64,000 bases of DNA from Solirubrobacteraceae bacterium (lineage in GTDB: Bacteria; Actinomycetota; Thermoleophilia; Solirubrobacterales; Solirubrobacteraceae): contig JAUJOT010000007.1 in assembly GCA_030447505.1 (NCBI GenBank), positions 165,787-229,786 of the forward strand, in the 5' to 3' direction. The notes beneath the pieces were generated by a model. It searched no databases, was not told the origin of the DNA, and saw nothing but the letters and a program-made list of their open reading frames with translations. A program made the position numbers and the translations under genes. Shown here piece by piece: positions 24,122 through 32,773 of the stretch (positions are counted from its first letter, which is position 1; the number at the start of each line of letters is the position of its first letter).

Positions 24122-24846
24122 GCCACCGCCTGCGCCTGCAGCGCGCGCAGCTGCTCGACTCCGGCGCCGGCGAGCGCGAGCAGCTCGTCGAGGTGCGCGC
24201 GCGACAGCGGCGTGCGCTCGGCGGTCGCCTGGACCTCGATCAGGCCGCCGTCGCCGGTCATCACAACGTTCGCGTCGACCTCGGCCGTCGAGTCTTCGGA
24301 GTAGTCGAGGTCCAGCAGCGGGACGCCGCCGACGATCCCGCAGGAGATCGCGGCGACGCTGCCGGTCAGCGGCGAGCGCTCGACCTTGCCCTCGTCGAGC
24401 AGCCGGCGGGTTGCGAGATCGAGCGCGACGAACGCGCCGGTGATCGACGCGCAGCGCGTGCCCCCGTCGGCGGTGAGTACGTCGCAGTCGAGGTAGATCG
24501 TGCGCTCGCCGAGCGCGTCGAAGTCGATGACGCCGCGGATCGAGCGGCCGATCAGCCGCTGGATCTCGACGCTGCGACCATCCAGCCGCCCCTTGGTGAT
24601 GTCACGCGCCTTGCGGTCGCCCGTCGACGCCGGCAGCATCGCGTACTCGGCGGTCACCCAGCCGCGGCGCTTTCCCGCCATCCACCGCGGCACGCTCTCC
24701 TGCACCGACGCCGTGCAGATGACCCGTGTCTCTCCCTGCGTGATCAGCGCCGACCCCGTCGCCGGCTTGACGAAATGCGGCTCGATCGTCGTCGGGCGCA
24801 GGTCGTGCTGGCCGCGCTCGTAGGAGCGCGTGAGCGTCTCGGTCAT
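24118..24846 (-). CDS. rph: Ribonuclease PH
   Basis: A 242-residue phosphorolytic exoribonuclease that trims tRNA 3' ends. It carries GSALITQGETRVICTASV, the RNase PH-specific GWVTAEYAMLPAST, RDITKGRLDGRSVEIQRLIGRSIR and the catalytic-region LDCDVLTADGGTRCASITGAF. Length matches the family. Its ATG overlaps the murI stop (ATGA), and rdgB overlaps its own stop, so all three are coupled. Confidence 0.96.
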   Translation of the reverse strand: MTETLTRSYERGQHDLRPTTIEPHFVKPATGSALITQGETRVICTASVQESVPRWMAGKRRGWVTAEYAMLPASTGDRKARDITKGRLDGRSVEIQRLIGRSIRGVIDFDALGERTIYLDCDVLTADGGTRCASITGAFVALDLATRRLLDEGKVERSPLTGSVAAISCGIVGGVPLLDLDYSEDSTAEVDANVVMTGDGGLIEVQATAERTPLSRAHLDELLALAGAGVEQLRALQAQAVA

Positions 24847-25688
24847 GCGGGCACCTCGGTCGGAAGCTCGATCTGTTCGACGGCCGCCATCGGCAGCTGC
24901 AAGAAGCGCGAGCCGACCTCGACGAACGCGGCCGCGTCGCCGGTGCACAGGAAGCTGTAGCGGCCCTCGCCGCTGCGCGGCGTCGCCAGCTCGCGCGTCG
25001 ACAGCGCGTGCTGCACGCGGCGCGCGATCGCCGTGCCCGAGGTGATCAGGGTCACCTGCGGACCGAGCAGGCGCTGCAGCAGCGCGCCGACGAAGGGATA
25101 GTGCGTGCAGCCGAGGATCGCGGTGTCCACGCCTGCCTCACGCAGCGGACCGCAGTACGTACGGGCGAGGTCGACGTCGTCCTCGGTGATCGGCGCGCCG
25201 TCCTGCGAGATTCGGGCCAGCTGCGGGCATGCGACGGTCGTCAGCTTCACGAGCGGGTCGGACGCGAGCACCGCTCGCTCGTAGGCGCCGCTCGCAACGG
25301 TCGCGGGCGTCGCGAGCACGCCGATCCGCCCGTTGCGGGTGCGCGCGACCGCGAGGTTCGATTCAGGTCCGACGACGCCGATCACGTCGACAGCGTGCCC
25401 GCCCTCGGCGACGTAGGCGGCGAGGTGCTCCAGCGCACTCGACGTCGCGGAGTTGCAGGCGACGACGATCAGCTTCGCGCCGCGCTCGAGCAGCACGTCG
25501 GCGATCTGGCGGCTGAAGGCCTGCAGCTCGGCCGGTGCCCGGTCGCCGTAGGGAAAGCGAGCGCAGTCGCCGAGATAGAGGAAGTCCTCCTGCGGCAGCG
25601 CCACGAGCAGCTCGTGCAGGACGGTCAGGCCTCCGACACCGGAGTCGAAGACGCCGATCGGGGCGGTGCTCTGGGGGGCGGCCGGCAC
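24843..25688 (-). CDS. murI: Glutamate racemase
   Basis: A 281-residue enzyme that makes D-glutamate for peptidoglycan. It shows IGVFDSGVGGLTVL, FLYLGDCARFPYG, the two catalytic cysteines in VVACNSATSSAL and LGCTHYPF, and GVVGP. The start is GTG 25688; the protein then has a short 11-residue lead before the first strand. First gene of the murI-rph-rdgB-CDF block. Confidence 0.95.
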   Translation of the reverse strand: MPAAPQSTAPIGVFDSGVGGLTVLHELLVALPQEDFLYLGDCARFPYGDRAPAELQAFSRQIADVLLERGAKLIVVACNSATSSALEHLAAYVAEGGHAVDVIGVVGPESNLAVARTRNGRIGVLATPATVASGAYERAVLASDPLVKLTTVACPQLARISQDGAPITEDDVDLARTYCGPLREAGVDTAILGCTHYPFVGALLQRLLGPQVTLITSGTAIARRVQHALSTRELATPRSGEGRYSFLCTGDAAAFVEVGSRFLQLPMAAVEQIELPTEVPA

Positions 25689-25738
25689 GAGGCGCCATCT
25701 TCGCAGAGGCGCCCCGCGGACCCGCGTCGTCGGCCCAT

Positions 25739-25966
25739 CTACGGCTTGCCCTTGCCGACCGACTCGATCGTGTCCTTGAGCTTGTCGGCGATCTCCTTCG
25801 CCAGCCCGCCGCCGTCCTTCATCCCCTTCGCGGCGAGCACGACGCCGGACAGCAGCGCGGCGAGCAACAGCATGAGCCCGACGTACTCCACGGTGCCCTG
25901 CCCGCGCTCGTCGCTCCCGAGGCGACCGACGGTTGCGTGAATCCAGCCCATCGTGCGATACGGCAT
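25739..25966 (-). CDS. Flp/TadE-like pilin subunit, small
   Basis: The 75-residue protein has a short leader and the motif ERGQGTVEYVGLMLLLAALLSGVVLAA, the Gly-x-x-Thr-Val-Glu-Tyr plus hydrophobic helix pattern of class III (Flp) prepilins. A Lys-rich amphipathic tail (LAKEIADKLKDTIESVGKG) follows. The expected prepilin cleavage would fall near RG/QGTVEY. No tad secretion genes are in the window, so a role in pili is inferred only from the helix motif. Confidence 0.65.
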   Translation of the reverse strand: MPYRTMGWIHATVGRLGSDERGQGTVEYVGLMLLLAALLSGVVLAAKGMKDGGGLAKEIADKLKDTIESVGKGKP

Positions 25967-26138
25967 GTACGACCTCCCAGCGAGACGGTGATGTGCCGCA
26001 TCGATGCTGCGCGGCTTCGCGTGACGGATCTACGCGCGTCCGTGACGAATCGGCGCAGAAACCGCATCGCCTCTGCTCGCCGGACCGCAACCTGCCGTGT
26101 CCGCGCGCGTCGTCACCACAGGGGTCAGGCCGCGCCGC

Positions 26139-26144
26139 TATACA
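26139..26144 (+). promoter_or_regulatory. Putative -10 element before the zinc-ribbon gene
   Basis: TATACA stands out in GC-rich surroundings 46 bp before the ATG at 26191. A good -35 hexamer at the right distance is not visible. It is likely the promoter of the two zinc-ribbon genes. Confidence 0.35.
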
Positions 26145-26190
26145 CTCCCGCCGAGGCGCCGGCGAGGTTGTCATCCGGCGCCCACTCGTC

Positions 26191-26997
26191 ATGACCGGAC
26201 TGATGCAACGCATCTTCGGCCGCCGCGCCTCCGGCTCTTCGGGCCGTGCTCCGGGTGGCCTGCTACGTCGACTTCCGTCGGGCCTGCTGCGCGGGCGCTC
26301 GGGCGCCAAGCGCCTGCCCTGGGGCAAGAAGTCGGTCGCGCCGGCAGCCGGACACGAGCTGCAGCAGACGCAGGCGACGCAGGTCATCGTGCAGCAGGCC
26401 GCGGCGGGCGCCGGCGGCGCGAGCTTCCGCGACCGCGGCAAGCTGCGCCGGCGACTGCGCTTCCTGCGCCGCGCGCGCGAGCTCGCGTTCCGCGACATCG
26501 GCGGGCTGATGTTCGACATGCGCCGCTTCGGCCGCGACCGCCCCGACCTCGTCGAGGCGAAGATCGCTGCGCTCGCCGCCGTCGACGAGGAGCTGCGCGC
26601 GCTCGAGCGGATTCTCGACGACCGCCGGCCGTTGCACGAGCTGCGCGAGCCCGGGATCACATCGTGCGCCCGCTGCGGCGCGCTGCACTCCAGCGAGTCG
26701 AACTTCTGCCCGAACTGCGGCCTGCAGATCGGCGGGCCGCGGGCGATGGGCGAGGTCGGTGGCGCGATCGCCGCGCCGCCGCAGGCGCCGCCGGAGCCGA
26801 TTCAGCAGCCGCAGTCGCCGACGGTCGGCGCGCCAGCGCCCGCGGCTGCGACTGCGCCGGCGCGGCCCCCGGTCGCGCCCTCCGAGCCGCGGCCGGCGCC
26901 CGCGGCGCCCACGGCACAGCGCGGGCCCACGTCCTCGACGAGCTCGCAGCCGACGGAGACGATGCTTCCCCCGCACGCGCCCGACGACGGCTCCTAG
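26191..26997 (+). CDS. Zinc-ribbon protein with basic N-terminus and Pro/Ala-rich tail
   Basis: The 268-residue protein has a basic N-terminal 70 residues, a helical region (about 85-145, RDRGKLRRRLRFLRRARELAF through LERILDDR), a four-cysteine zinc ribbon (CARCG ... CPNCG) near 155-175 and a low-complexity Pro/Ala/Gln/Thr tail. Zinc ribbons of this kind occur in many regulators and membrane-associated proteins. A second zinc-ribbon gene starts 51 nt downstream. I do not recognise a specific family. ATG 26191 is chosen for the first Met in frame after the putative promoter. Confidence 0.65.
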   Translation: MTGLMQRIFGRRASGSSGRAPGGLLRRLPSGLLRGRSGAKRLPWGKKSVAPAAGHELQQTQATQVIVQQAAAGAGGASFRDRGKLRRRLRFLRRARELAFRDIGGLMFDMRRFGRDRPDLVEAKIAALAAVDEELRALERILDDRRPLHELREPGITSCARCGALHSSESNFCPNCGLQIGGPRAMGEVGGAIAAPPQAPPEPIQQPQSPTVGAPAPAAATAPARPPVAPSEPRPAPAAPTAQRGPTSSTSSQPTETMLPPHAPDDGS

Positions 26998-27048
26998 ACG
27001 AGCGATGGTCGTCTCCGTCGACCTCGCGACGAGCACCGGCGCGCAGCC

Positions 27049-27591
27049 GTGAGCGCCCAGGGGCCCACCGCTCCAGGCCAGCTTCCCCCGCCCGGCTCGC
27101 TGCGTTGCCCGCGCTGCCTGGCGACGCTCGGGACGGAGCAGGACTGGTGCCTGGAATGCGGCGCGCCGGCCCGCACCCGTCTGGCGCCGACCCCGAACTG
27201 GCAGCTGCCGACCGTCGCGATCGGAGCGATCATCCTGCTCGCGGGCGCGCTGCTCGCGTTCGCGTTCGTGGAGCTGACCGACGACGACGGCGTTTCGGCG
27301 GGAACGACGCCGACGGCGGTGGTCGAGACGGCGCCGCCGCCGGCGGTGGTTCCGCCGCCGGTCGTGCCGACGACTGCGACGACGACCGCTCCCGTCGGTC
27401 CCGCGGCTCCCTCGACGGTGCCGGGGCAGACGTCGACGGCTGGGAGTGCGACGGGGACTGCGACGCCGGGAGCCACTGGGACCACTGCGACGACGGCGAC
27501 CACGGGCACCGGCACGACGCCGGCGCCGCGATCGCGGTCGACGACGACGGCAACGGCCACTCCGCGGACCGCCACGACGAGGACCCCCTGA
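27049..27591 (+). CDS. Zinc-ribbon membrane protein with Thr/Pro-rich extracytoplasmic tail
   Basis: The 180-residue protein has an N-terminal zinc ribbon (CPRCL ... CLECG, about 20-37), one membrane helix (VAIGAIILLAGALLAFAFVEL, about 55-75) and a 100-residue tail of Thr, Ala, Pro and Val repeats. The layout implies a cytoplasmic ribbon and an outside low-complexity stalk that could be glycosylated. Start is GTG 27049. It follows another zinc-ribbon gene and is convergent with the deacetylase gene. Function unknown. Confidence 0.65.
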   Translation: MSAQGPTAPGQLPPPGSLRCPRCLATLGTEQDWCLECGAPARTRLAPTPNWQLPTVAIGAIILLAGALLAFAFVELTDDDGVSAGTTPTAVVETAPPPAVVPPPVVPTTATTTAPVGPAAPSTVPGQTSTAGSATGTATPGATGTTATTATTGTGTTPAPRSRSTTTATATPRTATTRTP

Positions 27592-27607
27592 GCGTTGTGG
27601 TGCCGTT

Positions 27608-28639
27608 TCAGGCCAGCGCAGCCCAACGGCTCGCGGCCAGGCGCTGCTGCACGCGCCGCGTCAGCGGATGGACCGGTACGGCAGGCACGCCAAGCGGCGC
27701 CGAAGCTCCCACGACCTCCAACGTCGCCACGACCGACCGCGACAGCACCGCGAGGTCGTAGCCGCCCTCGAGCACGATCCCCAGCGGCACGCCGAGCTCA
27801 CGAGAGCACGCGCCGATCAGAGCCGCCATCCCGACAAACCCCGTGTCGCTGACGACACACGACCCCAACGGGTCGTCCGCATGCGCGTCGTAGCCGGCCG
27901 AGACCAGCAGCAGGTCTGGCTCGTAGGCAAGCGCCAGCGGTCTCACCACGTGCGCGACATGCGACAGGAACACGTCATCGCCCGAGCCCGCCGGCACCGG
28001 CATGTTGACCGTGAATCCCTCCCCGACGCCGCTTCCCGCATCCGAGGCCGGCCCCGTCCCCGGATACAACGGCGACTGGTGGATCGAGCAGAACAGGACG
28101 TCGTCGCGCGCGTGGAAGATCGCGTTCGTCCCGTTGCCGTGGTGGACGTCCCAGTCGAAGATCATCACCCGCTGCGCGCCATGCGCATCCAGGGCATGCT
28201 GCGCCCCCACCGCGACGTTGTCGAACAGGCAGAACCCCATCGCCTGCGCGCGCTCGGCGTGGTGCCCGGGCGGACGGTGCAGCGACGCTCCGACAGCGAC
28301 GCCGCCGTCAGAAGGCCCGAGCAGCGCATCGACCAGCGCGACGCAGCCGCCGGCGGCATGCCGCGCCGCCTCGAACGAGCCGGGGCTCACGATCGTGTCG
28401 ATGTCGATCATCGCGCCGCCGCGGCGAGACAGCGCCTCGATACGCTCGATGTGCTCGATCGAATGAACGGCCGCGATCGCCGACCGCGACGCCGCCGGGG
28501 AGAGCCGCACGTCCCAGCCCAGCCAGTCACGTTCGCGCAGGGCCTGCTCGACCGCGGCGATCCGGCGGGCGTTCTCGGGATGCCCGCCCGTGTCGTGCTC
28601 GAGCGACGAGGGATGGTGAAAGAGGACGCCGGCAGGCAT
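27608..28639 (-). CDS. Histone deacetylase family protein (AcuC/acetylpolyamine amidohydrolase type)
   Basis: A 343-residue zinc hydrolase of the class I/II deacetylase superfamily. Motifs are HPENARRIAAVEQAL, LHRPPGHHAER, the metal-binding IFDWDVHHGNGT and VSAGYDAHADDPLG. It would remove acetyl groups from protein lysines, acetylpolyamines or related amides. The ATG at 28639 is divergent from nadB, with only 20 bp between the two start codons. Confidence 0.88.
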   Translation of the reverse strand: MPAGVLFHHPSSLEHDTGGHPENARRIAAVEQALRERDWLGWDVRLSPAASRSAIAAVHSIEHIERIEALSRRGGAMIDIDTIVSPGSFEAARHAAGGCVALVDALLGPSDGGVAVGASLHRPPGHHAERAQAMGFCLFDNVAVGAQHALDAHGAQRVMIFDWDVHHGNGTNAIFHARDDVLFCSIHQSPLYPGTGPASDAGSGVGEGFTVNMPVPAGSGDDVFLSHVAHVVRPLALAYEPDLLLVSAGYDAHADDPLGSCVVSDTGFVGMAALIGACSRELGVPLGIVLEGGYDLAVLSRSVVATLEVVGASAPLGVPAVPVHPLTRRVQQRLAASRWAALA

Positions 28640-28659
28640 CGGAGTACGGTACCGCGCCA

Positions 28660-30129
28660 GTGCCCGACGAACCGGTGATCCCAAGCGACCTGGCGGTCGT
28701 CGGAGCCGGCGCGGCCGGCTTGTACGCCGCCCTGTCCGGCGCCTCTGTCGGCGCCCGCGTGACCCTCGTCTCCGCGACGCCGCTCGCGCAGACCGCGAGC
28801 TACTGGGCGCAGGGCGGGATCGCGGCGGCGCTCGCCGTGGAGGACTCCTTCGAGCGCCATCTCGCCGACACCGAGGCCGCCGGCCGCGAGATGGCGCGCC
28901 GCTCGGCCGCGCAGGTGCTCGTCCGCGAGGCGCCGGCCCGCGTCCGCGACCTCGAGGCGATGGGCGTGCGCTTTGACGCCGACCGCCGCGGCGTGCTCGC
29001 GCTCGGCCTCGAAGGCGGCCACTCGGTGCGTCGCGTCGTGCACGCCGGCGGCAGCGCGACCGGCCGGCGCGTCGTGCGCCAGCTCTCGGCGCTCGTCGTC
29101 GACGAGCCGAACATCACCGTGGTCGAGGGCGCGCGCGCCGCCGGCGCCCGGATCCGCGACGGCCGCTGCGCGGGCGTCGCACTCGAGGACGGCCGCGCGG
29201 TCCAGGCCCGTGCGACGATCCTCGCCAGCGGCGGCGCCGCCGCGCTCTGGTCGCGCACGACCAACCCGCCGGGCTCGCTCGGCATCGGGATGTCGATCGC
29301 GCACGCCGCGGGCGCCCAGCTGGCCGACCTCGAGTTCCTCCAGTTCCATCCGACGGCGGTGATCGGGATCGCCGGCCGCGAGGGCTTCCTCGTGACCGAG
29401 GCGATCCGCGGCGAGGGCGCCACGCTGCACGGCCCTGACGGCGACCGCTTCGTGGAGGAGCTCGCGCCGCGCGACGAGGTGTCGCGCGCGATCGCCGCCC
29501 TGCTGGAATCGACCGGCGCCACGTCCGTCGGCCTGGACATGCGCAACGTCGACCCGTCGCTGTTTCCGAACGTCGTCTCGGCGCTGCAGGACGCGGGGCT
29601 GGACCCGACGCGCGAGCGGATCCCCGTGTCGCCGGCCGCGCACTACATGATGGGCGGCGTCGTCACCGACTTGGACGGACGCAGCACGGTCGCCGGCCTG
29701 TACGCCGTCGGGGAGACCGCCTGCACCGGGCTGCACGGGGCCAACCGCCTGGCCTCAAACTCGCTCAGCGAGTGCTTCGTCTACGGCGCGCGCGCGGCGC
29801 AGGCCGGACTCGACGAGCCGGCACCGCGCCGCGACGCCCGCGACGCGCTCGACGTCCCCCCGCGCGCCGCGCCGCTCGAGCGCCCACTGCGAGCGACCCA
29901 GGAGGCGCTCTGGCGCGACGCCGGCATCGTGCGCACCCGCGAGGGACTGCAACGAGTGGCGCAGGACCCGCATCCGCTCGCCCGGCTGATCGCCGCCTGC
30001 GCGCTGCGGCGAGAGGAGAGCCGCGGCGCGCATCAGCGCGCGGACTTCCCCGCAGCGGACCCGGCGCTCGATCACCGGCACTCCGAGATCGGGGTCGAGA
30101 GGCGGCCTCGACCGGCCCTCTGGCTTTGA
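28660..30129 (+). CDS. nadB: L-aspartate oxidase
   Basis: The 489-residue flavoenzyme oxidises L-aspartate to iminoaspartate, the first step of NAD synthesis. It has DLAVVGAGAAGLYAAL (FAD site), SYWAQGGIAAAL, EGGHSVRRVVHAGGSATG, EFLQFHPTAV and ETACTGLHGANRLASNSLSE. The C-terminal helical domain is shorter and diverged. nadA and nadC are not adjacent here. Start is GTG 28660, 9 nt after a TACGGT hexamer. Confidence 0.92.
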   Translation: MPDEPVIPSDLAVVGAGAAGLYAALSGASVGARVTLVSATPLAQTASYWAQGGIAAALAVEDSFERHLADTEAAGREMARRSAAQVLVREAPARVRDLEAMGVRFDADRRGVLALGLEGGHSVRRVVHAGGSATGRRVVRQLSALVVDEPNITVVEGARAAGARIRDGRCAGVALEDGRAVQARATILASGGAAALWSRTTNPPGSLGIGMSIAHAAGAQLADLEFLQFHPTAVIGIAGREGFLVTEAIRGEGATLHGPDGDRFVEELAPRDEVSRAIAALLESTGATSVGLDMRNVDPSLFPNVVSALQDAGLDPTRERIPVSPAAHYMMGGVVTDLDGRSTVAGLYAVGETACTGLHGANRLASNSLSECFVYGARAAQAGLDEPAPRRDARDALDVPPRAAPLERPLRATQEALWRDAGIVRTREGLQRVAQDPHPLARLIAACALRREESRGAHQRADFPAADPALDHRHSEIGVERRPRPALWL

Positions 30130-30162
30130 CACCTCGTCAAGCTTAATACGAACTCAACATTC

Positions 30163-30189
30163 GTTTCGTTCTTACCTTCATACGGGCAC
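30163..30189 (+). promoter_or_regulatory. Possible SigB/SigF-type promoter
   Basis: GTTTCG (30163-30168), a 15-bp spacer and GGGCAC (30184-30189) loosely match the GTTT-N13/15-GGGTAT pattern. It lies in a conspicuously AT-richer stretch (30140-30185) upstream of the 140-residue zinc-motif gene. Confidence 0.3.
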
Positions 30190-30241
30190 GCCAGACTGCC
30201 GCGGCCTGCTGTCGTACCGAGGAAAGGAGCTCCTGCCCCCC

Positions 30242-30664
30242 ATGTATCAGTTCAGCCGCGCGATCTACCGCGAGCTGTCGCCACACGTCGACGCGCGCGA
30301 CGGCCACGCGGAGGTCCTGCGTGCCTGCGAGGCGACGATCGAGCGTCTCGCGACCGATCGGCACTACTTCGCCAAGCCGGCACGCACGCTCTTCAACGAC
30401 ATCCGTACGAACTTCCCGATCGCCGCGCAGCCGCGGGTCTGGCAGGTCGTCTCGGCCTACGTCGGCGCAGCGCAGGAGTGGCTCGCCAAGCAGCCACAGC
30501 ACGGCTATGACATCAACGGCAACCCGCTCGAGTGTCGCGCCACGACGCGCCGCGGGACTCCGTGTCAGCGCATGCCGCTCGCCCACAACGGCTACTGCCC
30601 GTCGCATCAGCATCTCGCCGAGACAGAGGACATCGAGGAGGTCGCGCAGCAGATCGCTGCGTAG
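30242..30664 (+). CDS. Uncharacterised 140-residue protein with C-terminal Cys/His motif
   Basis: The first 95 residues are predicted helical and contain aromatic and basic patches (FSRAIYREL, HYFAKPARTLFNDIRT). The C-terminal part has C-x9-C-x10-C-x2-H (from LECRATT to CPSHQ), a zinc-knuckle-like pattern seen in DUF5763-type proteins. The ATG at 30242 follows AAGGAG. It is flanked by nadB and hyuA but separated from both by over 100 bp, so it is probably a single-gene unit. Function unknown. Confidence 0.65.
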   Translation: MYQFSRAIYRELSPHVDARDGHAEVLRACEATIERLATDRHYFAKPARTLFNDIRTNFPIAAQPRVWQVVSAYVGAAQEWLAKQPQHGYDINGNPLECRATTRRGTPCQRMPLAHNGYCPSHQHLAETEDIEEVAQQIAA

Positions 30665-30766
30665 CTGCTCGCGGTTGCAGGCATCGGGCAGCTGCGACCG
30701 ATCAACCCGACGCGGGCAGGACGTCGGCGTGGATGAGCGCGCTGCCCGCCCTGGCGGCTGAGCTGC

Positions 30767-32755
30767 GTGCTGCTCGGCGTCGACGTCGGCGGGACCTTCA
30801 CCGACGCGGTGCTCGCGGCCGGCGGGCGACTCGTGGCCGCCAAGTCGCCGACGACGCCCGACGACCAGTCACAGGGCGTGATGGCCGCGGTCTCGGCGGC
30901 GCTCGCGCGAGCAGGCTCCCAGTCCGCCGACATCGAGGCGTTCTCCCACGGCATGACCGTCGCGACCAACGCGCTGCTGGAAGGCCGCGCCGCGCGCACC
31001 GTGCTCGTCGCGACGGAGGGCTTCACCGACGTCGTCGAGCTCGGCCGCCAGGCGCGCGCGGACCTCTACCGCCTGTGCGCCGTCCGGCCGGCGCCGCTCG
31101 TCCCGCCGCAGCGGCGCGTCGCGGCACCCGAGCGCTGCGGACCCTGCGGCGTGCTGCGCGCGCTCGAGGATCCGGCTGCGCTGGCCGAGCAGGTCGCGGC
31201 ACACGAGCCCGAGGCTGTCGCCGTGGTGCTTCTGCACGCCTACGCGCATCCCGAGCACGAGCAGGCGATCGGCGAGGCGCTCGCGAGGGCGCTGCCGGAC
31301 GTGCACGTCTCACTCTCGCACGACGTCGTGGGGACGTTTCGCGAGTACGAGCGCGCGGCGACGACGGAGGTCGACGCGGCGCTCTCGCCGCTGCTGCGCC
31401 GCTACCTGCGCCGGCTGCTCGAGCGCGCCGCCGACGCGGGCCTGCCCGAGCCGCGGATCATGCAGTCCAGCGGCGGCCTCGCGACGGCCGCGCGGGCCGC
31501 GCGCCACGCGGCGTTCACCGTGCTCTCGGGCCCGGCGGGCGGCGCCGCCGCGGCGGCGCTGGTCGCGCGCAGCAGCGGTCGCGAGGACCTCGTCTGCTTC
31601 GACATGGGCGGAACCTCGTGCGACGTCTGCGTGATCGAGGACGGCGCGGTGCGCGAGAGCGCCGGGCGCGAGGTCGGCGGCCGGCCGCTCGCGCTGGCGA
31701 TGGTCGACATCCACACCGTCGGCGCCGGTGGCGGGTCGGTCGCATCGCGCGACCCGGGCGGCGCGCTGCGCGTCGGCCCGCGCAGCGCCGGCGCGAGCCC
31801 CGGTCCGGCGTGTTATGGCCGTGGCGGCGAGGAGCCGACCGTCACCGACGCGAATCTCCTGCTCGGCCGGCTCGGCAGCGACGCCCCGCTCGCCGGCGGG
31901 GTCGCGCTCGACCGCGCGGCGGCGCAGCGCGCGATCAGGCTGCTGGCAGAAGGGCTCGGCCTCGACCCGCTCGCCTGCGCCGAGGGCATCGTTCGCGTCG
32001 CCAACGCCGAGATGGTGCGCGCGCTGCGCGTCATGACCGTCGAGCAGGGGATCGATCCGCGCCGCTTCGCGCTGCTCGCCTTCGGCGGCGCCGGTCCCCT
32101 GCATGCCGCCGCGATCGCCGACGAGCTCGGGATGACGACGATCCTGTGCCCGCGCGCGTCGGGCGTGCTGAGCGCACTCGGCCTCGCCGCCGCCGACCGC
32201 CGCGCGACCGAGCAGCGAACGGTCCTGCTGACGGGAGCCGCGCTGAGCGATGATGCGCTCGCGGGAGCGCGAGACGAGCTGGCCCGAGCGGCGCGCGCCA
32301 CGCTTCGCGGCGCCGACGCAGCCCGCGTCGAGCTGGCCTACGACGTGCGCTATCGCGGCCAGGCGCACGAGCTGACGGTGCGCGACCTGCAAGACGCGAC
32401 GGTCGACGCCACGCGCGCAGCGTTTGAGGAGCTGCACGACGAGCGCTACGGCTACCGCGACGCGGAGATGCCGATCGAGGTCGTCACGATTCGCGCGACG
32501 GCGCGCATCCCCGGACCCGAGCTCGATCTCGGCGCGGGCGCCGCGCAGGGCGCAGAGCGGGGCCGCCGAAGCGTCGTCTTCGCCGGCGCCGAGCACGACG
32601 CCGAGGTTCTGCGCGGCGAGCCGGCGCCCGGCGACGAGATCGTCGGACCGTCGATCTGCGAGCTGCCGGAGGCGACGCTCGCCGTGCCGCCCGGGTGGCG
32701 GGGTACCGTCGATCACGCCGGCACGATCGTGCTCGAGGCAAGGGCAGAGCGTTGA
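30767..32755 (+). CDS. hyuA: Hydantoinase/oxoprolinase subunit A
   Basis: A 662-residue ATP-dependent amidohydrolase subunit. The actin-like ATPase motifs are LGVDVGGTFTDAVL at the start, SGPAGGAAAAALVA, VCFDMGGTSCDVCV and AFGGAGPLHA. Members hydrolyse N-methylhydantoin, 5-oxoproline or related ring amides, or carboxylate acetone/acetophenone in relatives. hyuB follows by 18 bp. The GTG at 30767 puts the GVDVGGT phosphate loop at residues 4-10. The exact substrate is not predictable. Confidence 0.88.
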   Translation: MLLGVDVGGTFTDAVLAAGGRLVAAKSPTTPDDQSQGVMAAVSAALARAGSQSADIEAFSHGMTVATNALLEGRAARTVLVATEGFTDVVELGRQARADLYRLCAVRPAPLVPPQRRVAAPERCGPCGVLRALEDPAALAEQVAAHEPEAVAVVLLHAYAHPEHEQAIGEALARALPDVHVSLSHDVVGTFREYERAATTEVDAALSPLLRRYLRRLLERAADAGLPEPRIMQSSGGLATAARAARHAAFTVLSGPAGGAAAAALVARSSGREDLVCFDMGGTSCDVCVIEDGAVRESAGREVGGRPLALAMVDIHTVGAGGGSVASRDPGGALRVGPRSAGASPGPACYGRGGEEPTVTDANLLLGRLGSDAPLAGGVALDRAAAQRAIRLLAEGLGLDPLACAEGIVRVANAEMVRALRVMTVEQGIDPRRFALLAFGGAGPLHAAAIADELGMTTILCPRASGVLSALGLAAADRRATEQRTVLLTGAALSDDALAGARDELARAARATLRGADAARVELAYDVRYRGQAHELTVRDLQDATVDATRAAFEELHDERYGYRDAEMPIEVVTIRATARIPGPELDLGAGAAQGAERGRRSVVFAGAEHDAEVLRGEPAPGDEIVGPSICELPEATLAVPPGWRGTVDHAGTIVLEARAER

Positions 32756-32773
32756 TCGCGACGACGATCCGTC

